NCBI GenBank assembly: GCA_949825065.1
Contig: OX463855.1
Span: 41,926,093 to 41,990,092, forward strand
DNA from: Odontocerum albicorne
Lineage: Eukaryota > Arthropoda > Insecta > Trichoptera > Odontoceridae
Length of the DNA: 64,000 nucleotides
Direction: 5' to 3'
Shown: positions 1-12,850 of the stretch, in pieces
How positions within the stretch are numbered: position 1 is the stretch's first letter
Layout of the letters: each line of letters begins with the position of its first letter
Notes under the pieces: model-generated
What the model was told of the DNA's origin: nothing
What the model saw: only the letters and a program-made list of their open reading frames with translations
Databases searched by the model: none
Translations under genes and position numbers: made by a program

Positions 1-10
1 TCATGAATTT

Positions 11-327
11 AGTTAGACTGAATTTAACCAGTGAGTGACGCCAGGCCGTAGATTTCGAAGTAGGGAAACAACAATAAATCATATGACACAATTATGGTTA
101 ATACTGTGCTGTTGTGTAACATAACATAACAAGGCCACTGCAGTTAATGCGGTGCATCGGGGCACGAATAAGATAGGAGTTAGACTGCGATTGAACTGGT
201 GGGTGACGTCAGGTCATAGATTTCTAAGAAGTAGGGAAACAACAATAAATCATATGACAATTAAATCCTGTGGCGTGACAAGGTTACTGCAGTTAATGCG
301 GTGCATCGGGGTACGCATAAGATAGGA
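11..327. repeat. Two diverged direct copies, about 167 bp apart
   Basis: The block starting with gttagactg near 12 recurs at 179. Both copies carry tagggaaacaacaataaatc and then gcagttaatgcggtgcatcg. They differ by scattered substitutions and small indels, so the duplication is old. No coding potential is visible. Confidence 0.8.
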
Positions 328-395
328 ATGCAAAAGATCCATGCCCTATACATTTTAAGTATCGATACTTTTGCGAGTATCGTTACTTTTCCTAG

Positions 396-1262
396 CCCTT
401 GTGTGTACGAGTATATTATAGGAGACCAGATACATTGTATCATATGTACGAGTATAGTATATTATAGGAGACGAGATACATTGTGTGTACGAAGAGTATA
501 TTATAGGAGACCACATACCTTGTGTGTACGAGTATATTATGGGAGACCAGATACATTGTATCATATGTACGAGTATAGTATATTATAGGAGACGAGATAC
601 CTTGTGTGTGCGAGTATAGTATATTATAGGAGACGAGGTACCTTGTGTGTACGAGTATATTATAGGAGACGAGATACCTTGTGTGTACGAGTATATTATA
701 GGAGACCAGATAACTTATGTGTACGAGTATACTATATTATAGGAGACCAGATATTTTGTACCATATGTACGAGTATAGTATATTATAGGAGACGAGATAC
801 CTTGTGTGTACGAGTATATTATAGGAGACTAGGTGGATACCTTGTATGTACGAGTATACTATATTATAGGAGACCAGATATCTTGTATCATATGTACGAG
901 TATAGTATATTATAGGAGACGAGATACCTTGTGTGTACGAGTATATTATAGGAGACCAGATGGATACCTTGTGTGTACGAGTATACTATATTATAGGAGA
1001 CCAGATATCTTGTATCATATGTACGAGTATAGTATATTATAGGAGACGAGATACCTTGTGTGTACGAGTATATTATAGGAGACCACATACCTTGTGTGTA
1101 CGAGTATATTATAGGAGACGAGATACCTTGTGTGTACGGGTATATTATAGGATACCAGATACCTTATGTGTACGAGTATACTATATTATAGGAGACCAGA
1201 TACCTTGTGTGTACTAGTATATTATAGGAGACCAGATACCTTGTGTGTATATACCAGATACC
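396..1262. repeat. Minisatellite, about 36-bp unit with TACGAGTA
   Basis: The unit reads approximately cttgtgtgtacgagtata followed by ttataggagaccagatac. It recurs about 23 times with variants (gagacgag or gagaccag, ttgtatcatatg, an extra agtatagt). Nearly every unit contains TACGAGTA. Short ORFs here are by-products of the repeat. Confidence 0.95.
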
Positions 1263-1439
1263 TAGAGCGAGCGAGAGTGTTAGCAGACCGCAGACAAGCT
1301 GAAGAGGCGAGCTTAAGAGATTAAGGCATTTGGAACAAAATCAGACGCTCTCTGTTATCTAGTTGGTACACAATGTTTTATAAAAAAGGGTTTGCATGTG
1401 GTTTCCACTCCAGATTTATATAATTTCTTTCTGATTGTT

Positions 1440-1556
1440 TGGAAGAGCAATAAACCCGCCAAGTTATACTGTATACTGAATTCAATAAACCCGCCAAGTA
1501 ATACTGTATACTGGATTCAACAAACCCGCCAAGTTATACTGTGTTACTGGATTCAA
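1440..1556. repeat. Three copies of a dispersed-repeat end (about 38 bp)
   Basis: The core aataaacccgccaagttata is repeated three times. Read on the minus strand it resembles the cctggcgg..ttattgcca sequence at 4347 and 54970. This suggests a locally triplicated retroelement 3' end. Bases 1263-1439 show no recognisable feature. Confidence 0.7.
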
Positions 1557-1612
1557 AGTAATTTTAGTACGATTGGAAGAAGAGAAGAACGCTAGACACA
1601 AAACACTTTGAA

Positions 1613-3024
1613 ATATATTGTGATGGAGTCTTGAATCCTACCCACACTGTTATAGTATAAAGATGATAACATCTCCCGATATTGTAATGGAGTCTTGAAT
1701 CATACCCACACTGTTATAGTATAAAGATGATAACATCTCCCGATATTGTGATGGAGTCTTGAATCCTACCCACACTGTTATAGTATAAAGATGATAACAT
1801 CTCCCGATATTGTGATGGAGTCTTGAATCCTACCCACACTGTTATAGTATAAAGATGATAACATCTCCTAATATTGTGATGGAGTCTTGAATCCTACCCA
1901 CACTGTTATAGTATAAAGATGATAACATCTCCCGATATTGTGATGGAGTCTTGAATCATACCCACACTGTTATAGTATAAAGATGATAACATCTCCCGAT
2001 ATTGTGATGGAGTCTTGAATCCTACCCACACTGTTATAGTATAAAGATGATAACATCTCCCGATATTGTGATGGAGTCTTGAATCCTACCCACACTGTTA
2101 TAGTATAAAGATGATAACATCTCCCGATATTGTGATGGAGTCTTGAATCCTACGCACACTGTTATAGTATAAAGATGATATCATCTCCCGATATTGTGAT
2201 GGAGTCTTGAATCCTACCCACACTGTTATAGTATAAAGATGATATCATCTCCCGATATTGTGATGGAGTCTTGAATCCTACCCACACTGTTATAGTATAA
2301 AGATGATATCATCTCCCGATATTGTGATGGAGTCTTGAATCCTACCCACACTGTTATAGTATAAAGATGATATCATCTCCCGATATTGTGATGGAGTCTT
2401 GAATCCTACCCACACTGTTATAGTATAAAGATGATATCATCTCCCGATATTGTGATGGAGTCTTGAATCCTACCCACACTGTTATAGTATAAAGATGATA
2501 TCATCTCCCGATATTGTGATGGAGTCTTGAATCCTACCCACACTGTTATAGTATAAAGATGATATCATCTCCCGATATTGTGATGGAGTCTTGAATCCTA
2601 CCCACACTGTTATAGTATAAAGATGATAACATCTCCCGATATTGTGATGGAGTCTTGAATCCTACGCACACTGTTATAGTATAAAGATGATAACATCTCC
2701 CGATATTGGGATGGAGTCTTGAATCCTACCCACACTGTTATAGTATAAAGATGATAACATCTCCCGATATTGTGATGGAGTCTTGAATCCTACCCACACT
2801 GTTATAGTATAAAGATGATAACATCTCCCGATATTGTGATGGAGTCTTGAATCCTACCCACACTGTTATAGTATAAAGATGATAACATCTCCCGATATTG
2901 TGATGGAGTCTTGAATCCTACCCACACTGTTATAGTATAAAGATGATAACATCTCCCGATATTGTGATGGAGTCTTGAATCCTACCCACACTGTTATAGT
3001 ATAAAAATGATAACATCTCCCGAT
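1613..3024. repeat. 64-bp minisatellite, about 22 copies
   Basis: The unit contains tgatggagtcttgaatccta and ccacactgttatagtata and is extremely uniform. A central block of consecutive units (about 2165-2590) carries gatatcatc where flanking units carry gataacatc. That pattern indicates block homogenisation by unequal exchange or conversion. Confidence 0.97.
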
Positions 3025-3593
3025 TTTCCTGATTTATTTCATTTCCTTTTTTTGTCATTGTTCTAAGAATGTGAATTGTGTCAAATTTGCTATATGAAAA
3101 TGTGAAATATTTATGTGATGAAATAAAATAATGCATTTATAATAACAATTTTCTCAACTTGCCTTTTCAAAGTCAGCATTATAATCCTTGTGTGTGAACT
3201 CGTATTAATTTGATATTGAGTGGCCTGGATAGAAAGTCGTCAAATCAAAATGAAAGCAATAAATATCAGGTTTACAACGCTACAGGAAAATTCTCGCGTT
3301 CTTTGTGAAGTCAACTAGCGATGTGATTTGACATTGAAACCCTACCCACCCCCCACCCCCCGCCACCATGCCGAGCCCCTTTACGGGACACAGCTGAGAA
3401 TGTTTTCAGGCAGTGGATCTCACTCTGCGGGCAGCAAATATTACAAGATTTAAAAAGCAATTAATTAGAGTAGAAATTCTATTAAAAATAACATGAATGC
3501 TAAAAGTACGTTAATGTTGGATGGTTTGATGAAAAACAAAATACATATCCACAAATGCACGACCATGATCAAATTTATAAATAATTTATCGTC
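3025..3593. other. No gene seen
   Basis: AT-rich unique sequence with a C-rich stretch at about 3342-3367. No exon, RNA gene or repeat was recognised. Confidence 0.5.
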
Positions 3594-3933
3594 GAGGAAC
3601 ACTTGTTCACGAAACGGTACGGATTCTTAAACAGTTATCCAATTCATCATAACCATCACTGGAGGAACACTTGTTCACGAAACGGTACGGATTCTTAAAC
3701 AGTTATCCAATTCATCATAACCATCACTGGAGGAACACTTGTTCACGAAACGGTACGGATTCTTAAACAGTTATCCAATTCATCATAACCATCACTGGAG
3801 GAACACTTGTTCACGAAACGGTACGGATTCTTAAACAGTTATCCAATTCATCATAACCATCACTGGAGGAACACTTGTTCACGAAACGGTACGGATTCTT
3901 AAACAGTTATCCAATTCATCATAATCATCACTC
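3594..3933. repeat. 68-bp minisatellite, 5 copies
   Basis: Five nearly identical units carry ggaacacttgttcacgaaac and cggtacggattcttaaacag. Confidence 0.95.
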
Positions 3934-3977
3934 GACAATATTTGTCAAAACAGTTTCATGTCATGGTATTTATTTAC

Positions 3978-4262
3978 TTATTAACAAGACGGTTATAGTA
4001 TTATGTGAGTATTAACAGGACAGTTATAGTATTATGTGAGTATTAACAAGACAGTTATAGTATTATGTGAGTATTAACAAGACAGTTAGAGTATTATGTG
4101 AGTATTAACAAGACAGTTATAGTATTATGTGAGTATTAACAAGACAGTTATAGTATTATGTGAGTATTAACAAGACAGTTATAGTATTATGTGAGTATTA
4201 ACCAGACAGTTAGAGTATTATGTGAGTATTAACAAGACAGTTATAGTATTATGTGTGTATTA
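3978..4262. repeat. 31-bp minisatellite, about 9 copies
   Basis: The unit combines attaacaagacagttatag with tattatgtgag. Variants include cagttaga and caggacag. Confidence 0.95.
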
Positions 4263-4344
4263 TACCTACATAATATTAAAAATAAATGTGATTTCAAGTG
4301 AATACTTAAATTATATCTATTACACATTACGTTGTATTATTTAC

Positions 4345-4392
4345 AGCCTGGTGGGTTTATTGCCATATGCCAGTCTCTTCCAATAAAGCATA
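4345..4392. repeat. Dispersed repeat piece (retroelement 3'-end-like)
   Basis: cctggtgggtttattgccat then atgccagtctcttccaat parallels 54972-55018 and, on the other strand, 1440-1556 and 22049-22183. The flanking sequence to 4614 shows no gene. Confidence 0.5.
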
Positions 4393-4616
4393 AAATACGG
4401 ATCAGGTTTTGTTACCTGTCATTTGTCGTGAGTCCGGTAAACTACGATTCGGCCTGTATCATACTGAGGATATGTTCACATAAAAAATAGGTTGATACTT
4501 TTTACCGATTTTAGATTATAATTTACTTGAAACACTTTTACACTATTGCATATTACGAGTATAACATTTATAAAATTGCAAAGTGACTTTGATATATGTA
4601 TGTGTATGTTTAGTAG

Positions 4617-5656
4617 CAAAACTAGACTGAAAAAAACTGACTGGGAAAATAAAGGGCTGGCGATTGATGGAAAATACCTGAGCCATTTGAGATTTGCAGA
4701 CGATATCGTTATATTCTCACAAAACCCGAATGATCTTCAGCACCAACTGCAAGAATTGGCAGAGGTCAGCAAAGGAGTTGGTTTAAAAATGAATATCTCA
4801 AAAACCAAATATATGATGAACGGCTTTGCTACCCCAAAACCAATAAACGTAGATGGAAAACCGCTAGAACTTGTCCAGGAATATGTATATCTGGGTCAAC
4901 TTATTTCCTTTGTAGGTGGCATATCGGAGGAAATAGCACGAAGGTAAAAACTGGCGTGGAGCTCATTTGGACGTTTGAACAACATCTTCAAAAGTAATCT
5001 CCCAATATCCTTGAAGCGAAGGGTCTACAACCAGTGCATTCTTCCAGTACTTACGTATGGCTGCGAGACATGGACGCTCACAGTAAAGAACACACAAAAG
5101 CTCCAGACCGCACAAAGGGGCATGGAGAGATGCATGTTGGGATATACTAAAAGAGACCGTAAACGAAACACCTGGATTCGCAATATAACAAATGTAGAAG
5201 ACGTTATAAAGGTGTGCAAAAGAATGAAGTGGCAATGGGCCGGACACGTAGCCAGAATGTCAGACTCCCGATAGACATCCGAAATAATCCAATGGTACCC
5301 AAGAGGCATAAAGAGGCCTAGAAGAAGACCGAAGGTACGCTGGATGGACGAAATCAAGAAGCATGGCAGCATCACGTGGCATAGGCGAGCAAAGGACCGA
5401 ACTGTTTGGAGTCAACTTGGGGAGACACGTAGCCAGAATGTCAGACTCCCGATGGACATCCGAAATAATCCAATGGTACCCAAGAGGCATAAAGAGGCCT
5501 AGAAGAAGACCGAAGGTACGCTGGATGGACGAAATCAGGAAGCATGGCAGCATCACGTGGCATAGGCGAGCAAAGGACCGAACTGTTTGGAGTCAACTTG
5601 GGGAGACCTTCATCCAGCAGTGGATCGACTCTGGTTGACAATGATGATGATGTGTA
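4617..5656 (+). pseudogene. RTE-clade LINE relic: reverse transcriptase C-terminal part and 3' end
   Basis: The translation from about 4617 reads as the late RT domain of an RTE-type endonuclease/reverse transcriptase. It includes the catalytic LRFADDIVIF box near 4687-4716, NISKTKYMM, EYVYLGQLIS, the downstream YGCETW motif and WAGHVARMSD. The element is 5'-truncated: endonuclease and early RT are missing. Stop codons interrupt the frame at 4945 (taa) and 5272 (tag for the W kept in the downstream duplicate). The 3' end has been duplicated in tandem. A short TGATGATGATG tail at about 5640-5652 is typical of RTE 3' ends. A longer diverged relative lies at 61690-63130. This is a dead copy, not a host gene. 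Clade is assigned by motif memory, not by alignment. Confidence 0.85.
5243..5604. repeat. 181-bp tandem duplication in the LINE 3' end
   Basis: gacacgtagccagaatgtca starts at 5243 and again at 5424, and the two 181-bp segments are nearly identical. The duplicate retains tgg where the first has the tag stop. Because 181 is not a multiple of three, the duplication shifts frame. Confidence 0.95.
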
Positions 5657-6364
5657 GTAGCACAACTCATCCGTATGCGGGTGGATTGCATTTAAAAAAA
5701 TGACATTACTATAGTATATTCGCGTTGATAGAAAAAACATTTCAAAAAAGTTCGACAATCGAGACGAACTCACACCATTCTACAATTGCTATGTACGAGT
5801 ATTAACATACGAGTATATTTAAACGTATTTACCCGCAGGCTGTATAGGTACGAGTAAATACTCTATTGTCACTAATCTCTGCGGCAGATCGAGGCAGGAG
5901 CGTTCTGTGTTGTGTTTGTCACTATTGAAATGCCAATACTTCAACCATCCGCGTCAGTCGTCAGTCGCCTGTCTGATGGACTGATAAGAACACTTGACCA
6001 TACGTGCCACAGGCGAATGTCGTATTTACGGACCCGTTCGGTTCTAAGTCAGCGACCATTATAATATTATATTATAAAAGTACGAGTATATAGGAAAAGT
6101 CCTAAGAAAAATAACAAACTGCAGAAATGTTTCAAGCCGCTATAGCAAATGTGACTAAACTTGAACGCGATTTGAACAATTTCCACCTGTCACATGGCTC
6201 AACGCTAGGAGATTTTGACGTTATACGAGTATAATATTAAAATTAAAAAAAAGTAATATATTAATTTAAATAATGATGTTTTGCCGTAAAGTCTGGTATA
6301 TGGGAGTGAAACGTGTACGTGGAGAAACACTGGGAAGAGCGAATTAATGCTAGAAATCCGTAGA
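5657..6364. other. No gene seen; several dispersed TACGAGTA octamers
   Basis: Unique AT-rich sequence. TACGAGTA occurs around 5795, 5812, 5850, 6084 and 6224. From about 6296 the sequence begins to resemble the flank of the following array. Confidence 0.4.
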
Positions 6365-8060
6365 TTGAGTAGAAAGTGATTAGGGATGAATGTGATGTAT
6401 TGTATGAGACGAAGAGCATGCTGAGAGATGGCGTGGGCATGTGGAACAAATAGATAAAGAAAGAGTAACAACATAAATAACATATACCCGTATAGCACTA
6501 GCACTAATGTGAGTGGAAGACCAAGGAAAGTGATTAGGGATGAATGTGATGTATTGTATGAGACGAAGAGCATGCTGAGAGATGGCGTGGGCATGTGGAA
6601 CAAATAGACAAAGAAAGAGTAACAACATAAATAACATATACCCGTATAGCACTAGCACTAATGTGAGTGGAAGACCAAGGAAAGTGATTAGGGATGAATG
6701 TGATGTATTGTATGAGACGAAGATCATGCTGAGAGATGGCGTGGGCATGTGGAACAAATAGACAAAGAAAGAGTAACAACAGAAATAACATATACCCGTA
6801 TAGCACTAGCACTAATGTGAGTGGAAGACCAAGGAAAGTGATTAGGGATGAATGTGATGTATTGTATGAGACGAAGAGCATGCTGAGAGATGGCGTGGGC
6901 ATGTGGAACAAATAGATAAAGAAAGAGTAACAACATAAATAACATATACCCGTATAGCACTAGCACTAATGTGAGTGGAAGACCAAGGAAAGTGATTAGG
7001 GATGAATGTGATGTATTGTATGAGGCGAAGAGCATGCTGAGAGATGGCGTGGGCATGTGGAACAAATAGACAAAGAAAGAGTAACAACATAAATAACATA
7101 TACCCGTATAGCACTAGCACTAATGTGAGTGGAAGACCAAGGAAAGTGATTAGGGATGAATGTGATGTATTGTATGAGACGAAGATCATGCTGAGAGATG
7201 GCGTGGGCATGTGGAACAAATAGACAAAGAAAGAGTAACAACATAAATAACATATACCCGTATAGCACTAGCACTAATGTGAGTGGAAGACCAAGGAAAG
7301 GGATTAGGGATGAATGTGATGTATTGTATGAGACGAAGAGCATGCTGAGAGATGGCGTGGGCATGTGGAACAAATAGACAAAGAAAGAGTAACAACAGAA
7401 ATAACATAAACTCGTATAGCACTAGAACTAATGTTAGTGGAAGACCAAGGAAAGTGATTAGGGATGAATGTGATGTATTGTATGAGACGAAGAGCATGCT
7501 GAGAGATGGCGTGGGCATGTGGAACAAATAGACAAAGAAAGAATAACAACAGAAATAACATAAACTCGTATAGCACTAGAACTAATGTGAGTGGAAGACC
7601 AAGGAAAGTGATTAGGGATGAATGTGATGTATTGTATGAGACGAAGAGCATGCTGAGAGATGGCGTGGGCATGTGGAACAAATAGACAAAGAAAGAGTAA
7701 CAACAGAAATAACATTAACTCGTATAGCACTAGAACTAATGTGAGTGGAAGACCAAGGAAAGTGATTAGGGATGAATGTGATGTATTGTATGAGGCGAAG
7801 AGCATGCTGAGAGATGGCGTGGGCATGTGGAACAAATAGACAAAGAAAGAGTAACAACAGAAATAACATAAACTCGTATAGCACTAGAACTAATGTGAGT
7901 GGAAGACCAAGGATAGTGATTAGGGATGAATGTGATGTATTGTATGAGACGAAGAGCATGCTGAGTGATGGCGTGGGCATGTGGAACAAATAGATAAAGA
8001 AAGAGTAACAACAGAAATAACATATACTCGTATAACACTAGCACTTATGTGAGAGTGGAA
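6365..8060. repeat. 154-bp minisatellite, about 11 copies, possibly from retroelement coding sequence
   Basis: Each unit contains gtggaagaccaaggaaagtg and gatggcgtgggcatgtggaa. On the plus strand the unit reads SGRPRKVIRDECDVLYET, which resembles the GRPRK..W...basic tail found at the C-terminus of many insect non-LTR retroelement polyproteins. The downstream flank (8053-8210) continues with SGRPRKAWSDEL. I infer that the array amplified a piece of such an element. The minus-strand 113-132-residue ORFs are by-products of the repeat. Confidence 0.9.
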
Positions 8061-8460
8061 GACCAAGGAAAGCGTGGTCGGATGAATTGAATGGTATTCT
8101 GAAAACTAACGTAAAATAGGTACTAGTGTTCGATGTGAGAAGGAGCTGTTATGGATTCCGAGGAAAAAGAACTTGTGGAGAGCCACGATAATAAGAAGAA
8201 GCGAATGCGCAATATCCCAGTCTTTTGAACCAGATTTTGATATTAACATATAACGATCAAATGACGCAGGATGAAAGTTAAACGGATTTTGTGTTGGAAA
8301 TTCCGAGGCAATTTACTATCCCTACATTCGGTCTATACTATGGGTTTATTTCTATGTGACTACGTCTTCTTGCAATGCAGAAAGTTGTCTTATGTGAAAA
8401 TTAGACTGTAACTTATTTTAAAAGTATTGGGTACTCACGAAAATTGGACCTTTACAAATT

Positions 8461-8501
8461 GTCACCTGTTTGAAAGACAAATGTCTTATCAAATAGGTGA
8501 C
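8461..8501. repeat. Short-loop inverted repeat (about 19-bp stem)
   Basis: gtcacctgtttgaaagaca pairs with tgtcttatcaaataggtgac across a 2-nt spacer, with one mismatch and one bulge. No gene is seen in the surrounding 8061-8604. Confidence 0.75.
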
Positions 8502-8604
8502 AAAAGTTATTTTTAATGTGAAAATATTATTAGAAATAATATTACTTCGCCACTTTTACATTCGTATATCTCTTAAATACGTTTCGTTATTTATCGACCT
8601 TTGG

Positions 8605-11600
8605 CGGATACCTCGCGATGTGTTTATGTTATGTTGGAAAGGATACCTCGATATGTATTTATGTTATGTTGGAAAGGATACCTCGATATGTGTTTATGTT
8701 ACGAGTATGTTGGAAAGGATACCTCGAGATGTGTTTATGTTACGAGTATGTTGAAAAGGATACCTCGAGATGTGTTTATGTTACGAGTATGTTGGAAAGG
8801 ATACCTCGAGATGTGTTTATGTTATGTTGGAAAGGATACCTCGATATGTGTTTATGTTATGTTGGAAAGGATACCTCGATATGTGTTTATGTTACGAGTA
8901 TGTTGGAAAGGATACCTCGAGATGTGTTTATGTTACGAGTATGTTGAAAAGGATACCTCGAGATGTGTTTATGTTACGAGTATGTTGGAAAGGATACCTC
9001 GAGATGTGTTTATGTTATGTTGGAAAGGATACCTCGATATGTGTTTATGTTATGTTGGAAAGGATACCTCGATATGTGTTTATGTTACGAGTATGTTGGA
9101 AAGGATACCTCGAGATGTGTTTATGTTACGAGTATGTTGAAAAGGATACCTCGAGATGTGTTTATGTTACGAGTATGTTGGAAAGGATACCTCGAGATGT
9201 GTTTATGTTATGTTGGAAAGGATACCTCGATATGTGTTTATGTTATGTTGGAAAGGATACCTCGATATGTGTTTATGTTACGAGTATGTTGGAAAGGATA
9301 CCTCGAGATGTGTTTATGTTACGAGTATGTTGAAAAGGATACCTCGAGATGTGTTTATGTTACGAGTATGTTGGAAAGGATACCTCGAGATGTGTTTATG
9401 TTATGTTGGAAAGGATACCTCGATATGTGTTTATGTTATGTTGGAAAGGATACCTCGATATGTGTTTATGTTACGAGTATGTTGGAAAGGATACCTCGAG
9501 ATGTGTTTATGTTATGTTGGAAAGGATACCTCGATATGTGTTTATGTTACGAGTATGTTGGAAAGGATACCTCGAGATGTGTTTATGTTATGTTGGAAAG
9601 GATACCTCGAGATGTGTTTATGTTACGAGTATGTTGGAAAGGATACCTCGAGATGTGTTTATGTTATGTTGGAAAGGATACCTCGCGATGTGTTTATGTT
9701 ATGTTGGAAAGGATACCTCGATATGTGTTTATGTTACGAGTATGTTGGAAAGGATACCTCGCGATGTGTTTATGTTATGTTGGAAAGGATACCTCGAGAT
9801 GTGTTTATGTTACGAGTATGTTGGAAAGGATACCTCGAGATTTGTTTATGTTATGTTGGAAAGGATACCTCGATATGTGTTTATGTTATGTTGGAAAGGA
9901 TACCTCGATATGTGTTTATGTTACGAGTATGTTGGAAAGGATACCTCGAGATGTGTTTATGTTATGTTGGAAAGGATACCTCGATATGTGTTTATGTTAC
10001 GAGTATGTTGGAAAGGATACCTCGAGATGTGTTTATGTTATGTTGGAAAGGATACCTCGAGATGTGTTTATGTTACGAGTATGTTGGAAAGGATACCTCG
10101 AGATGTGTTTATGTTATGTTGGAAAGGATACCTCGCGATGTGTTTATGTTATGTTGGAAAGGATACCTCGAGATGTGTTTATGTTACGAGTATGTTGGAA
10201 AGGATACCTCGCGATGTGTTTATGTTATGTTGGAAAGGATACCTCGAGATGTGTTTATGTTACGAGTATGTTGGAAAGGATACCTCGAGATGTGTTTATG
10301 TTACGAGTATGTTGGAAAGGATACCTCGAGATGTGTTTATGTTACGAGTATGTTGGAAAGGATACCTCGAGATGTGTTTATGTTATGTTGGAAAGGATAC
10401 CTCGAGATGTGTTTATGTTACGAGTATGTTGGAAAGGATACCTCGAGATGTGTTTATGTTACGAGTATGTTGGAAAGGATACCTCGAGATGTGTTTATGT
10501 TACGAGTATGATGGAAAGGATACCTCGAGATGTGTTTATGTTACGAGTATGTTGGAAAGGATACCTCGAGATGTGTTTATGTTACGAGTATGTTGGAAAG
10601 GATACCTCGAGATGTGTTTATGTTACGAGTATGTTGAAAAGGATACCTCGAGATGTGTTTATGTTACGAGTATGTTGGAAAGGATACCTCGAGATGTGTT
10701 TATGTTACGAGTATGATGGAAAGGATACCTCGAGATGTGTTTATGTTACGAGTATGTTGGAAAGGATACCTCGAGATGTGTTTATGTTACGAGTATGTTG
10801 GAAAGGATACCTCGAGATGTGTTTATGTTACGAGTATGTTGAAAAGGATACCTCGAGATGTGTTTATGTTACGAGTATGTTGGAAAGGATACCTCGAGAT
10901 GTGTTTATGTTATGTTGGAAAGGATACCTCGATATGTGTTTATGTTATGTTGGAAAGGATACCTCGATATGTGTTTATGTTACGAGTATGTTGGAAAGGA
11001 TACCTCGAGATGTGTTTATGTTATGTTGGAAAGGATACCTCGATATGTGTTTATGTTACGAGTATGTTGGAAAGGATACCTCGAGATGTGTTTATGTTAT
11101 GTTGGAAAGGATACCTCGAGATGTGTTTATGTTACGAGTATGTTGGAAAGAATACCTCGAGATGTGTTTATGTTATGTTGGAAAGGATACCTCGCGATGT
11201 GTTTATGTTATGTTGGAAAGGATACCTCGATATGTGTTTATGTTACGAGTATGTTGGAAAGGATACCTCGCGATGTGTTTATGTTATGTTGGAAAGGATA
11301 CCTCGAGATGTGTTTATGTTACGAGTATGTTGGAAAGGATACCTCGAGATGTGTTTATGTTATGTTGGAAAGGATACCTCGATATGTGTTTATGTTATGT
11401 TGGAAAGGATACCTCGATATGTGTTTATGTTACGAGTATGTTGGAAAGGATACCTCGAGATGTGTTTATGTTATGTTGGAAAGGATACCTCGATATGTGT
11501 TTATGTTACGAGTATGTTGGAAAGGATACCTCGAGATGTGTTTATGTTATGTTGGAAAGGATACCTCGAGATGTGTTTATGTTACGAGTATGTTGGAAAA

Positions 11601-12850
11601 GATACCTCGAGATGTGTTTATGTTATGTTGGAAAGGATACCTCGCGATGTGTTTATGTTATGTTGGAAAGGATACCTCGAGATGTGTTTATGTTACGAGT
11701 ATGTTGGAAAGGATACCTCGCGATGTGTTTATGTTATGTTGGAAAGGATACCTCGAGATGTGTTTATGTTACGAGTATGTTGGAAAGGATACCTCGAGAT
11801 GTGTTTATGTTACGAGTATGTTGGAAAGGATACCTCGAGATGTGTTTATGTTACGAGTATGTTGGAAAGGATACCTCGAGATGTGTTTATGTTATGTTGG
11901 AAAGGATACCTCGAGATGTGTTTATGTTACGAGTATGTTGGAAAGGATACCTCGAGATGTGTTTATGTTACGAGTATGTTGGAAAGGATACCTCGAGATG
12001 TGTTTATGTTACGAGTATGATGGAAAGGATACCTCGAGATGTGTTTATGTTACGAGTATGTTGGAAAGGATACCTCGAGATGTGTTTATGTTACGAGTAT
12101 GTTGGAAAGGATACCTCGAGATGTGTTTATGTTACGAGTATGTTGAAAAGGATACCTCGAGATGTGTTTATGTTACGAGTATGTTGGAAAGGATACCTCG
12201 AGATGTGTTTATGTTACGAGTATGATGGAAAGGATACCTCGAGATGTGTTTATGTTACGAGTATGTTGGAAAGGATACCTCGAGATGTGTTTATGTTACG
12301 AGTATGTTGGAAAGGATACCTCGAGATGTGTTTATGTTACGAGTATGTTGAAAAGGATACCTCGAGATGTGTTTATGTTACGAGTATGTTGGAAAGGATA
12401 CCTCGAGATGTGTTTATGTTATGTTGGAAAGGATACCTCGATATGTGTTTATGTTACGAGTATGTTGGAAAGGATACCTCGAGATGTGTTTATGTTACGA
12501 GTATGATGGAAAGGATACCTCGAGATGTGTTTATGTTACGAGTATGTTGGAAAGGATACCTCGAGATGTGTTTATGTTACGAGTATGTTGGAAAGGATAC
12601 CTCGAGATGTGTTTATGTTATGTTGGAAAGGATACCTCGATATGTGTTTATGTTACGAGTATGTTGGAAAGGATACCTCGAGATGTGTTTATGTTACGAG
12701 TATGATGGAAAGGATACCTCGAGATGTGTTTATGTTACGAGTATGTTGAAAAGGATACCTCGAGATGTGTTTATGTTACGAGTATGTTGGAAAGGATACC
12801 TCGAGATGTGTTTATGTTACGATTATGTTGGAAAGGATACCTCGAGATGA
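8605..12850. repeat. 4.2 kb complex minisatellite with 35- and 41-bp units and higher-order structure
   Basis: The 35-bp unit is ggaaaggatacctcgagatg plus tgtttatgttatgtt. The 41-bp unit is the same with CGAGTA inserted after gtta. Most units contain CTCGAG; others have CTCGATAT or CTCGCGAT. The first part repeats every 193 bp (three long plus two short units). A segment at about 9349-10716 recurs 1509 bp downstream at 10858-12225 almost unchanged. No forward frame holds a stop over most of the array, giving overlapping ORFs up to 1295 codons. I regard these as fortuitous. Confidence 0.97.

Noticed and set aside
6205..8044. Series of 113-132-codon minus-strand ORFs as a gene family
   Set aside because: They recur exactly every 154 bp because of the array, and overlap one another in different frames.
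8963..12850. 1295-codon ORF as a real repeat-protein gene
   Set aside because: The unit length is not a multiple of three, so the protein period arises only from cycling through frames of a stop-free minisatellite. No start context, splice site or promoter supports it.
8605..12850. CRISPR-like array (regular repeats with short spacers)
   Set aside because: There are no unique spacers. The whole unit repeats, and the context is eukaryotic.
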